Assembly (NCBI GenBank): GCA_033720955.1
Contig: JAWWBN010000009.1
Span: 1 to 35,694, forward strand
Origin: JAWWBN01 sp033720955
GTDB lineage: Bacteria; Acidobacteriota; Thermoanaerobaculia; Multivoradales; JAHEKO01
Direction of reading: 5' to 3'
DNA: 35,694 nt
Shown: positions 8,013 through 15,248 of the stretch, one piece after another
How positions within the stretch are numbered: position 1 is the first letter of the stretch
Layout: the number at the start of each line of letters is the position of its first letter
Position numbers and translations under genes: made by a program
Notes under the pieces: model-generated
Database searches by the model: none
What the model saw: the letters and a program-made list of their open reading frames with translations, nothing else
Told to the model about the DNA's origin: nothing

Positions 8013-9560
8013 ATGGGCTCTCCGCCGTTCGCCAAGGTGCTCATCGCCAACCGCGGCGAGATCGCCGTCCGTATCCTGCGGGCGCTGCGCGAGCGGGGGA
8101 TCACCGGCGCGGTGATCTACTCTGACGCCGACCGCACCAGTCTGCCGGTCCTGCTCGCCGACGAGGCCTATCGGATCGGGCCCGCGCCCTCCCCGCAGAG
8201 CTATCTCAAGGGCGAGGAGATCGTCGAGCTGGCGCTGCGCATCGGCGCCGGGGCGATCCATCCGGGGTACGGCTTCCTGGCCGAGAACGCCGGCTTCGCT
8301 CGCAGGGTGGAGGAGGCGGGGCTCACCTTCATTGGACCGCCGGCCAGCGCCGTCGAGGTGATGGGCTCGAAGCTCGAGAGCCGACGGATCGTCGCCGACG
8401 CCGGGGTGCCGGTGGTCCCCGGGAGCGGGGAGATGCCGGACGCCGAGGCGGCGGCGGAGTTCGCCGAGCGGGTGGGCTACCCGGTCATGCTGAAGGCCTC
8501 CGCGGGGGGTGGCGGCAAGGGGATGCGCCGGGTGCACGCGCCCGAGGAGCTGCCGAAGGCCTACCGCGCGGCCCGGTCGGAGGCCCGCGCCAGCTTCGGC
8601 GACGACTCGGTCTACTGCGAGAAGTACATCGAGCGGCCGCGGCACGTGGAGATCCAGATCTTCGGCGACCGCAACGGCACGGTGGTGTCGCTGGGCGAGC
8701 GGGAGTGCTCCGTCCAGCGCCGTCACCAGAAGGTGATCGAGGAGGCGCCGTCGCCGGTGGTCGATCCCGAGCTGCGCCGCAGGATGGGCGAGGCGGCGGT
8801 CCTGGCGGCCCGGGCGGTGGGCTACGTCAACGCCGGCACCGTCGAGTTCCTCCTGGCCCCCGGGGGCGAGTTCTACTTCCTCGAGATGAACACCCGGCTG
8901 CAGGTCGAGCACCCGGTCACCGAGCTGGTGACCGGTCTCGACCTGGTGCGGCTGCAGGTGGCGGTCGCGGCGGGCGAGCCGCTGCCGCCCGGCCTCGACC
9001 GCATCGAGCCCGAAGGGCACGCCATCGAGGCGCGGCTCTACGCCGAGGACCCGTACTCCGGCTTCGCCCCGTCGCCGGGAACCATCGAGCGCCTGCGGCT
9101 GCCGGAGGGGCCGGGAGTGCGCAACGACTGCGGCGTCTACGAGGGCGCCACGGTCCCGATCCACTACGACCCCATGCTGGGCAAGCTCATCGTCTGGGGG
9201 AGCGACCGGGAGCAGGCGATGCTCCGGCTGGAGCGGGCGCTCGCCGAGCTGCGCATCGACGGCATCCGGACCACCGTGCCGCTCTACCGCGCCCTGCTGC
9301 GCGACCCGGACTTCCGCGCCGGCCGGCTCGACATCGCCATGCTCGACCGCAAGCTGGCCGAGGGGGAGCTGGCCGCCACCGATCTCTCCCCGGGACACCT
9401 GGCCCACTGCCCCGAGCTGCCGATGATCGCCGCCGCCATCGAGCACGTGGAGCGGGCGGCGAGTCGCTCCCGGGTGCCGACCGACGGCGCCGGCGGCAGC
9501 CGCGGGCGGTGGTCGGCGGCGGCTCGCCGCGAGGCGATCGAGGGGGGCCGATGGAGCTGA
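8013..9560 (+). CDS. accC: Biotin carboxylase subunit of an acyl-CoA carboxylase
   Basis: 515 residues. Carboxylates carrier-bound biotin with ATP and bicarbonate. Visible: N-terminal KVLIANRGEIAVRILRAL (residues 8-25), IHPGYGFLAENAGF (82-95), the glycine-rich ATP loop KASAGGGGKGMR (161-172), HQKVIEEAPSP (238-248) and EMNTRLQVEHPVTE (291-304, with the catalytic Arg and Glu). All expected family residues are present. After about residue 470 there is a low-complexity Ala/Arg/Ser tail to 515, longer than typical AccC (about 450). It overlaps the biotin carrier gene by 10 bp. Whether the complex is acetyl-, propionyl- or methylcrotonyl-CoA carboxylase cannot be decided, because no carboxyltransferase gene is in the window. 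The carrier type points to a PCC/MCC-like enzyme. Confidence 0.93.
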   Translation: MGSPPFAKVLIANRGEIAVRILRALRERGITGAVIYSDADRTSLPVLLADEAYRIGPAPSPQSYLKGEEIVELALRIGAGAIHPGYGFLAENAGFARRVEEAGLTFIGPPASAVEVMGSKLESRRIVADAGVPVVPGSGEMPDAEAAAEFAERVGYPVMLKASAGGGGKGMRRVHAPEELPKAYRAARSEARASFGDDSVYCEKYIERPRHVEIQIFGDRNGTVVSLGERECSVQRRHQKVIEEAPSPVVDPELRRRMGEAAVLAARAVGYVNAGTVEFLLAPGGEFYFLEMNTRLQVEHPVTELVTGLDLVRLQVAVAAGEPLPPGLDRIEPEGHAIEARLYAEDPYSGFAPSPGTIERLRLPEGPGVRNDCGVYEGATVPIHYDPMLGKLIVWGSDREQAMLRLERALAELRIDGIRTTVPLYRALLRDPDFRAGRLDIAMLDRKLAEGELAATDLSPGHLAHCPELPMIAAAIEHVERAASRSRVPTDGAGGSRGRWSAAARREAIEGGRWS

Positions 9561-10054
9561 TCGTCCTGCACGACGGCCGCGAGGAGAAGGTGGTGGTCCG
9601 CCACGCCGGCGAGCGCTGGGAGGTGGAGGTGGCGGGGCGCACCTTCCACGTGGACGCCGCGGCGGCGGGCGGAGCGACCCGCAGCCTGCTGATCGACGGG
9701 CGCCAGTTCGAGGTCGCCGCGCGACCGCTGGGGGAGGGCCGCTACCAGGTCTCCTGCGGCGGCGCGCTCGAGGAGGTCACGGTGGTCGATCCGCTGACCC
9801 ACCTCGCCCGGCGGAGCCACCGCGCCGCCGCCGCGGCCGGGCCGCACAGGGTGTCGTGCCGGATGCCCGGCCGCATCGTCGAGCTGATGGTGGCCGTGGG
9901 GGACCAGGTCGAGAAGGGGCAGGGCCTGGTGGTGGTGGAGGCGATGAAGATGGAGAACGAGATCGAGGCCGACGCCGCCGGGAGGGTGGTCGAGATCCAC
10001 GTCGAGCCGGGCCAGGCGGTGGAGGGTGGCGACGCCCTCCTGGACATCGGCTAG
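9551..10054 (+). CDS. Biotin carboxyl carrier protein (acyl-CoA carboxylase)
   Basis: 167 residues from ATG at 9551, overlapping the end of the biotin carboxylase gene by 10 bp. The C-terminal biotinyl/lipoyl domain (about 100-167) has the biotinylation motif VEAMKMENEI with Lys133. The preceding MPGRIVELMV and following GRVVEIHVEPGQAVEGGDAL complete the hammerhead fold. The N-terminal 95 residues lack the Ala/Pro linker of E. coli AccB and resemble the beta-rich linker domain of propionyl/methylcrotonyl-CoA carboxylase alpha chains. The pair together looks like a split version of such an alpha chain. No carboxyltransferase follows; a hairpin and then an unrelated gene come next. Confidence 0.88.
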   Translation: MELIVLHDGREEKVVVRHAGERWEVEVAGRTFHVDAAAAGGATRSLLIDGRQFEVAARPLGEGRYQVSCGGALEEVTVVDPLTHLARRSHRAAAAAGPHRVSCRMPGRIVELMVAVGDQVEKGQGLVVVEAMKMENEIEADAAGRVVEIHVEPGQAVEGGDALLDIG

Positions 10055-10062
10055 GCCCAGCG

Positions 10063-10085
10063 CGCGGCGCGACGAAAGCGCCGCG
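10063..10085 (+). terminator. Hairpin downstream of the biotin carrier gene
   Basis: A perfect 8-bp stem, CGCGGCGC / GCGCCGCG, closes a 7-nt loop (GACGAAA) 8 nt after the stop codon. No T tract follows. It could be an intrinsic-like or Rho-assisted terminator, or only a stable 3' end. Confidence 0.4.
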
Positions 10086-10120
10086 GCTCCCACCGAGCGA
10101 CGGAGGGCGACGGCGGCCCG

Positions 10121-10130
10121 GTGATAATCT
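10121..10130 (+). promoter_or_regulatory. Candidate extended -10 upstream of the HD-domain gene
   Basis: GTGATAATCT contains GATAAT (10123-10128) and an overlapping TAATCT. It sits in a 181-bp gap otherwise empty except for the hairpin at 10063, a possible 26-codon reading frame (10148-10228) and a dyad (GGCGGG/CCCGCC) at 10220-10235 just before the HD gene ATG. No good -35 is visible. Confidence 0.3.
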
Positions 10131-10235
10131 CCCTCGCAGAGACCACCGTGAAAACTCCCAGCCTGACCCGAGCGGGCGCGGGGTCGGCGGCCGGCGACCC
10201 GAGAGCGGCTGCGGCCGGAGGCGGGTGATCCCGCC

Positions 10236-12464
10236 ATGGGCCTGACCTACGTCCGGATGCTGCAGGACCCCATGTGGGGCCCGTTCCAGGTGACCGAGGT
10301 GGAGGTCGAGCTCCTGGCCACCCCCGCGGTCGCCCGTCTCGAGCAGATCAAACAGATGGGGGTCGCGTTCCTCGACTACCCGAGCCTGACCCACACCCGC
10401 CTGGAGCACTCCCTGGGCGTCATGTACGTCGCCGACAAGCTCTACCGGATGCTCCGCGAGACGACCCGCAACCGCAGCGACTTCACCGAGAACGAGCGCC
10501 GCCAGCTCTTCGACGACGACACCCACCAGGCCGTCCGGATCGCCGCGCTGCTGCACGATCTCGGCCATCCTCCCTTCTCCCACGCGATCGAGCTCACCTT
10601 CCTGCGCTATCCCTCGATCCTGGAGCGGGCGCGACTGGGTCTCCTCCACGGCCGGCCCACGAAGCTGCAGCGGAGGAAGGCCGGCCTGCTGCGCGGGTAC
10701 TCGCACGAGAAGTTCACCAAGTGGACGATCAACAACTCGCGCTCGATCCGCAAGATCCTCCGCACGCGCTTCCGGACCCGCCCGGAGCTGCGCAAGGAGA
10801 TCGCCGACCTGGCCATTGGCAAGGCGCCGCGCATCCTGGCGCCGTTCAACGGCCTGATCAGCGGCGATTTCGACGCGGACAAGATCGACTACCTCATCCG
10901 CGACAACCGTCGCTCGGGGTTCGCCATCGGTCTCTCTCCGGACGAGCTCTACCAGTCGATCCACCTCTCCCGCATCGAGCGGAAGGGAGATGGCGCGCCG
11001 GCCTACGACCTCTACATCGACCGCGCCGCCATGCCCTTCGTGAACTCGGTGCTCGCGAGCCGGGGTCGGCTGGTCCGCAGGGTCCACCTGGCCCGGCTGG
11101 GTCGTACCGCCACCCAGATGCTGACCCGGTTCCTGAGCGACGACCTCCATCGCATCCGGCCCCGCGCCCGGCTGGCGGAGACGATCATCGAGATCCACAC
11201 CCGCTGCACCGACTTCACCTTCTTCGAGAGGATCATCGACCGGCTGCCGAAGAAGAGCCGGGCGAGGAAGAGCGCGAGACACGTGGGCAACCTGGTCCGC
11301 CGGCCGTCGGAGGACGCGATCTGGGAGGAGGCGCTCCGGATCCGCTGCGAGCGGATGCATCCGAGCCTCAGGCTGTGGACCTACATCGCCGCGACCCGGG
11401 GCTACGAGAAGAGCGACGACGCCCTGGTCCGGGACCCCGCGGGCAACGCCTACTTCGTCGAGCCCTCGGTGCGGCCCGCTCCCAAGTTCTCTCTGCAGGT
11501 GGATTTCGAGTGCTCGCCCGAGAACCCCGGTTTCGACTTCATCGCCGGGAATGCGAACCTGTACGGCCGCGCGATCCTGCTGGATGCGCTGAGCAGCCTG
11601 GACATCTTCGCCTACAAGCTCGGCAAGCGTCCCCGGGCCGCGGGGCGGCGGGCGGGCCGAGGGGCGGACCCCCTCCCCGAGTGCGCCGAGATGTGCACGG
11701 AGAACCTGAACCGTCGCGAGCGACTGGCGGCCGAGCACGTCATCCGCATCGCCCTCTCGGGCCGGGGCGGCCGGCGTGCCGAGACCTCCTCCCTGCATCA
11801 CTCCGAGTTCCTGCTGGCCCTTCTCCACGGGCTGCACCGCCACGTCCTGGAGAACTGGCCGGGAGCGCGAGGGGTGTACGTCTATCGGGCCGAGTACTTC
11901 ATCAAGCACTTCATGCGCAGGCTCGCCCACGAGAAGCGGGCGCTGCCGTCGAGGTTCCAGTTGGCGGGCCGGGGTCCTCTCGAGGAGCGCCGGTTGGCGA
12001 ACCGGGTCTTCTCGGAGATCCAGCGCCTGAACGCCTACGGCCTGATCGAGACCAGAAGACGGCCGCTCTTCCATTCGAGCGAGGACGTGGGAAAGAAGGG
12101 CACGGATCGGACCCGCAGCGGGACCTACAGCATGCGGGAGGACTTCCGGCTCGGCGTCTGGGGCCGGGACTACCTGCGCTGCGCGGTGGCGCGGGAGGTG
12201 CTGGCGGTGGTCGAGAGCCTGGTCGAGGAGCGCCAGTCGAGGATCCGATGCGAGCTCGCCGAGATGGCGGAGATCTACGGCATGGAGCTCCAGGCCAAGA
12301 GCGGCCTCGACACCGAAGGCGGTCTATTGACCGAGCGGGTGATGAGGTTCCACCGCAGGTGGAGCGAGCTCGAGGGGAGGCTCTGGGACCTGGGAGGCTG
12401 CGCGATGATCTTCTCGGTTCCGGGGGGTGGGGCGGGCGGGTCAGGACCGGCCGAGGCCTCGTAG
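10236..12464 (+). CDS. Long HD-domain phosphohydrolase (dGTPase/SAMHD1-like, COG1078 type)
   Basis: 742 residues, soluble. HD metal-site elements in order: LTHTRLEHSLG (residues 51-61), LLHDLGHPPFSHAIE (105-119, HD at 107-108) and SGDFDADKIDYLIRDN (209-224). The last is the DADxxDYLxRD motif typical of COG1078 and dGTPase-type dNTP triphosphohydrolases. The family hydrolyses dNTPs or related nucleotides; the substrate here is not deducible. At 742 residues it is much longer than the usual 400-500. From about residue 300 onward I recognise no domain; it is rich in Arg, His and Glu. It sits alone between a hairpin and a convergent LPS operon that it overlaps by 24 bp. Some dGTPase-like proteins act in phage defence, but no defence partner is visible here. 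Confidence 0.82.
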   Translation: MGLTYVRMLQDPMWGPFQVTEVEVELLATPAVARLEQIKQMGVAFLDYPSLTHTRLEHSLGVMYVADKLYRMLRETTRNRSDFTENERRQLFDDDTHQAVRIAALLHDLGHPPFSHAIELTFLRYPSILERARLGLLHGRPTKLQRRKAGLLRGYSHEKFTKWTINNSRSIRKILRTRFRTRPELRKEIADLAIGKAPRILAPFNGLISGDFDADKIDYLIRDNRRSGFAIGLSPDELYQSIHLSRIERKGDGAPAYDLYIDRAAMPFVNSVLASRGRLVRRVHLARLGRTATQMLTRFLSDDLHRIRPRARLAETIIEIHTRCTDFTFFERIIDRLPKKSRARKSARHVGNLVRRPSEDAIWEEALRIRCERMHPSLRLWTYIAATRGYEKSDDALVRDPAGNAYFVEPSVRPAPKFSLQVDFECSPENPGFDFIAGNANLYGRAILLDALSSLDIFAYKLGKRPRAAGRRAGRGADPLPECAEMCTENLNRRERLAAEHVIRIALSGRGGRRAETSSLHHSEFLLALLHGLHRHVLENWPGARGVYVYRAEYFIKHFMRRLAHEKRALPSRFQLAGRGPLEERRLANRVFSEIQRLNAYGLIETRRRPLFHSSEDVGKKGTDRTRSGTYSMREDFRLGVWGRDYLRCAVAREVLAVVESLVEERQSRIRCELAEMAEIYGMELQAKSGLDTEGGLLTERVMRFHRRWSELEGRLWDLGGCAMIFSVPGGGAGGSGPAEAS

Positions 12465-13442
12465 CGCGGACTCCGCCACCGACTCCACCTCGTGGTCCTT
12501 CATGCAGCCGTGGTGGACCAGGGGGCAGCGGCGGCGGAAGCAGGGCGAGCACCAGCGGTGCGACCAGAGCACCGTGTGTCCTTCGCCGGACGGAGCGGTG
12601 CGGCGCGGGTCGGTGGGGCCGAAGAGGGCCAGGCAGGGCACTCCCAGCGCCGCCGCGAGATGCATGGGCCCGCTGTCGTTGGTGATCAGAAGATCCAGCC
12701 GGCCGAGCACCGCGGCGAGGTCGGCCAGGTCCAGATCGGGGCCCACCACCGGGGTCGCTCGCGCTACCGCCTCGTGCACCTTGACCGCCAGCCAGACCTC
12801 TCCGGGTCCGGCGACGATCACCAGACGGGCGCCGTCGATCCGCCGCCGCAGGGTCCGGGCGAGCTCGCCGAACCGCCCCTCCGGCCACCGCTTGCTGGGG
12901 CCGAAGGCGGCGCCGGGGAAGAGACCCACGCGGGGACCGCCCTCCGCCGGGAGGCCGGCTCGCACGAGAAGCTCGGCGCCACGGCGCTCGCGTCCGGAGT
13001 CGAGGGCCAGACGGGGCACCGGGCTCTCGGGCAGGTCGGCGCCGAGGGCGGCGACGAGCTCCCGGTACTCCTCGACCTGGGGGCGCCGGCCGCGGCGCCG
13101 GCGCACGGGCCGGGAGAGGAGCGCGCCGCGGAGCTGGCCCCGGTAGCCCCACCGGCGGGCGACTCCGGCGCGGAAGGGCAGCCAGGCGGAGCGGAAGGAG
13201 TTGGGCAGGATGACCGCGTCGGCCGGGTCGCGGGCACGGATCGCCGCGATCGTCTCGGCGTCCCCCGTGCGCGCGACGACCTGGTCCACCGCGGGAGAGA
13301 GCCCGAGCAGGGGCAAGAGGTGGGGCCGCGCCAGCACGTGGAGGCGGTGCCCGGCCCCGGCCAGGGCCTCGAGGGTCGGCAGCGCCATCACCACGTCCCC
13401 CACCCAGTTGGGTGCGACCAGCAGGGTGGGTCGCGCGCTCAC
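12441..13442 (-). CDS. waaF: ADP-heptose:LPS heptosyltransferase (WaaF-like, GT9)
   Basis: 333 residues from GTG at 13442, whose bases overlap the stop of the preceding gene (GTGA). GT9 features: N-terminal LLVAPNWVGDVVMALPTLEAL (in the form PNWVGD, as in WaaF), central GAAFGPSKRWPEGRF, and C-terminal NDSGPMHLAAALGVPCLALFG followed by DPRRTAP. The final Cys/His-rich stretch (WCSPCFRRRCPLVHHGCM) is also usual for heptosyltransferase II. It adds heptose to the inner core of LPS at the cytoplasmic face. It is the last gene of the waaA-lpxK-acyltransferase-like-waaF unit, and its 3' end overlaps the convergent HD gene by 24 bp. Which heptose (I or II) it adds is inferred from motif similarity only. 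Confidence 0.87.
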   Translation of the reverse strand: MSARPTLLVAPNWVGDVVMALPTLEALAGAGHRLHVLARPHLLPLLGLSPAVDQVVARTGDAETIAAIRARDPADAVILPNSFRSAWLPFRAGVARRWGYRGQLRGALLSRPVRRRRGRRPQVEEYRELVAALGADLPESPVPRLALDSGRERRGAELLVRAGLPAEGGPRVGLFPGAAFGPSKRWPEGRFGELARTLRRRIDGARLVIVAGPGEVWLAVKVHEAVARATPVVGPDLDLADLAAVLGRLDLLITNDSGPMHLAAALGVPCLALFGPTDPRRTAPSGEGHTVLWSHRWCSPCFRRRCPLVHHGCMKDHEVESVAESALRGLGRS

Positions 13443-14230
13443 TCCACCCTCCACGGCGCCGCCATCCACGGCCACTGCTCCAGCCGCCGGCCCGCCCGGC
13501 GCTCGATACCCGCGAGGATCCGCCCGAGCAGCTCGCGTCCGCCCTCCCGGCGGCCGGCGTCGAGGGCGAAGGGTCCGTCGAAGAGCAGCCGCAGCCGCCC
13601 GTCGCGCTCCGCCGCGACCTCGACCACCAGCAGGCGCGCGGCGAGATCGCGGCAGAGGGCGGCCGCCCGCGGCGAGGGCCGGACCCGGCCGCCGAAGAGC
13701 GGCAGAGGAGCGGCGCCGGGATCCGGCTCCAGGGTCACGCGGACGACGTCGCGAGGCCGGGTCGAGCCGCCCGGGCGCTCGGCATCGGGCTCCTCTCCGT
13801 CGGCACCGAGATAGGTCGCCGCCGCCGCCAGGGCCGTCACCGGGTCGCCCAACGGGCTGACGCAGACGACCGGCGGCCGGCGGTCGGCGAGAGCCTCCTC
13901 CAGTCGCTCCCAGCCTTCGAGGGCGATGCCGCGGCACAGGCCCACCGCGCCGACGCGGGCGAGGACCAGGTGGTCGCAGGCGGTCTTGCCCTGATGACGG
14001 AAGGCGCGGCGGATGCGCAGCGCGCGCTCGGGGCCCGAGAGCTCGGGGAGCGCCGCCGCCAGACTGGCCCGGGCCACCGCCCGTCCGGCGGGATGGGTCA
14101 GACGGGCGAGCTCGCCGATGGCGGAGCCGAGGGAGCGGGCGGCCGCCCGGGGGAGCCGGCCCACGGCGCGACCCAGCGGCGTCGCGAGCGCCCTCCCGAC
14201 CACCGGTCCCAGCAGCTCGGCCGACGCCAC
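13439..14230 (-). CDS. LpxL/HtrB-like lipid A acyltransferase homologue lacking the catalytic His
   Basis: 263 residues from GTG at 14230, one base after the lpxK stop. Overall layout resembles LpxL/LpxM acyltransferases: an N-terminal basic/hydrophobic segment, a helical region, ALPELSGPERALRIRRAFRHQGKTACDH, and a C-terminal EQWPWMAAPWR matching the usual QWxWxHxRW ending. At the place where active enzymes have H-x4-D/E (HFGNWE) the protein reads VCVSPLGDPVTAL (residues 122-134), with no His. The protein is also shorter than typical LpxL (about 300). Genomic position between lpxK and waaF fits a lipid A role. It may be inactive, divergent in chemistry, or structural. The family assignment is itself moderate because the identity is low. 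Confidence 0.6.
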   Translation of the reverse strand: MASAELLGPVVGRALATPLGRAVGRLPRAAARSLGSAIGELARLTHPAGRAVARASLAAALPELSGPERALRIRRAFRHQGKTACDHLVLARVGAVGLCRGIALEGWERLEEALADRRPPVVCVSPLGDPVTALAAAATYLGADGEEPDAERPGGSTRPRDVVRVTLEPDPGAAPLPLFGGRVRPSPRAAALCRDLAARLLVVEVAAERDGRLRLLFDGPFALDAGRREGGRELLGRILAGIERRAGRRLEQWPWMAAPWRVE

Positions 14231-14231
14231 C

Positions 14232-15248
14232 CTAGGCCTCCGGCGCCAGACGTCGCTCGAGCCACTCCCAGAACTCGGGCTGCGGCCGGGCGGCGATGGG
14301 AAGGCTGGCCAGAGGCAGCTCCAGCCGGCCCAGGAGCTTCACCTGGTCCTTCTCCGTGGTCAGGACCCGATCGGCGCCGACGGCGGCGAACTGACGGGCG
14401 ATCCGGCGCAGGCTGCGCTCGGGGTAGGCGTGGTGGTCGCGGAAGAGCACGGTCCCCACGACGGTGAGCCCGAGCCTCTCGGCAGCCGCCTGGAGTCGCT
14501 CGGGGCGGGCGATCCCGGCCACCAGGAGGAGCCGGCTCCCGGGCGGCAGCGACTCGCCCCTCTCCGTCACCGCGGGCCCGACCTCGGTGGCGCTGGCGAA
14601 GGCCGGACCCTCGAACCCGAACGGCCGCAGGGCGCGCTCCAGCTCCAGCGCCTCGCCCGGCTCGCCCGCCGTCAGCAGGACGGCGTCGGCGTGGGCGCTG
14701 GCCGCCAGGGGCTCGCGCAGCCGGCCCGCCGGCGCCAGCCGGCCGCCGGCGAAGGGGTCGTCGGCGGGAAAGACCAGCAGCTCCACGTCGCGCGCGAGCC
14801 GTAGGTGGGAGAACCCGTCGTCCAGCAGGAAGAGGTCGGGGGGCGGCGACAGCCGCTCGAGGGCGTGCCGGCCGGCCTCGTAGCGGTCGGCGCCGACGAG
14901 CACGGCGACCCCCGGGAGACGCCCGGCCAGGAGCACCGGCTCGTCCCCGGCCAGCAGGGGGCCGAGCATCGGCCCGCGGCCGTCGCTGACCAGCCGCACG
15001 CCGCGGCCGCGGGAGCGGTAGCCGCGGGAGAGGATGGCCACCCGCAGCCCGCGGTCGCGCAGCCGGGCGGCGAGGGCGGCGGTCAGCGGGGTCTTGCCGC
15101 CGCCCCCCCAGTGAAGGTTGCCGACGCTCACCACCGGCCGCGGCAGCCGCGCCGCCCGCCGGCCGTGCCAGGCGCGGCGGAGGCGGTGGCCGGCACCGTA
15201 CAGGAGCTGCCAGGGCGACCGCGGCGGTGACGGCGGCTGCAGGCTCAC
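14232..15248 (-). CDS. lpxK: Tetraacyldisaccharide 4'-kinase
   Basis: 338 residues from GTG at 15248, overlapping the waaA stop as GTGA. LpxK phosphorylates the 4' position of tetraacyldisaccharide-1-phosphate to make lipid IVA at the inner membrane. Visible: N-terminal SPWQLLYGAGHRLRRAW membrane-associating helix, the P-loop SVGNLHWGGGGKTPLTAAL (residues 41-59), AILSRGYRSRGRG, GDEPVLLA, DLFLLDDGFSHLRLARDVELL and LTTEKDQVKL near the end. All are canonical LpxK blocks, and the length is normal. Confidence 0.93.
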   Translation of the reverse strand: MSLQPPSPPRSPWQLLYGAGHRLRRAWHGRRAARLPRPVVSVGNLHWGGGGKTPLTAALAARLRDRGLRVAILSRGYRSRGRGVRLVSDGRGPMLGPLLAGDEPVLLAGRLPGVAVLVGADRYEAGRHALERLSPPPDLFLLDDGFSHLRLARDVELLVFPADDPFAGGRLAPAGRLREPLAASAHADAVLLTAGEPGEALELERALRPFGFEGPAFASATEVGPAVTERGESLPPGSRLLLVAGIARPERLQAAAERLGLTVVGTVLFRDHHAYPERSLRRIARQFAAVGADRVLTTEKDQVKLLGRLELPLASLPIAARPQPEFWEWLERRLAPEA

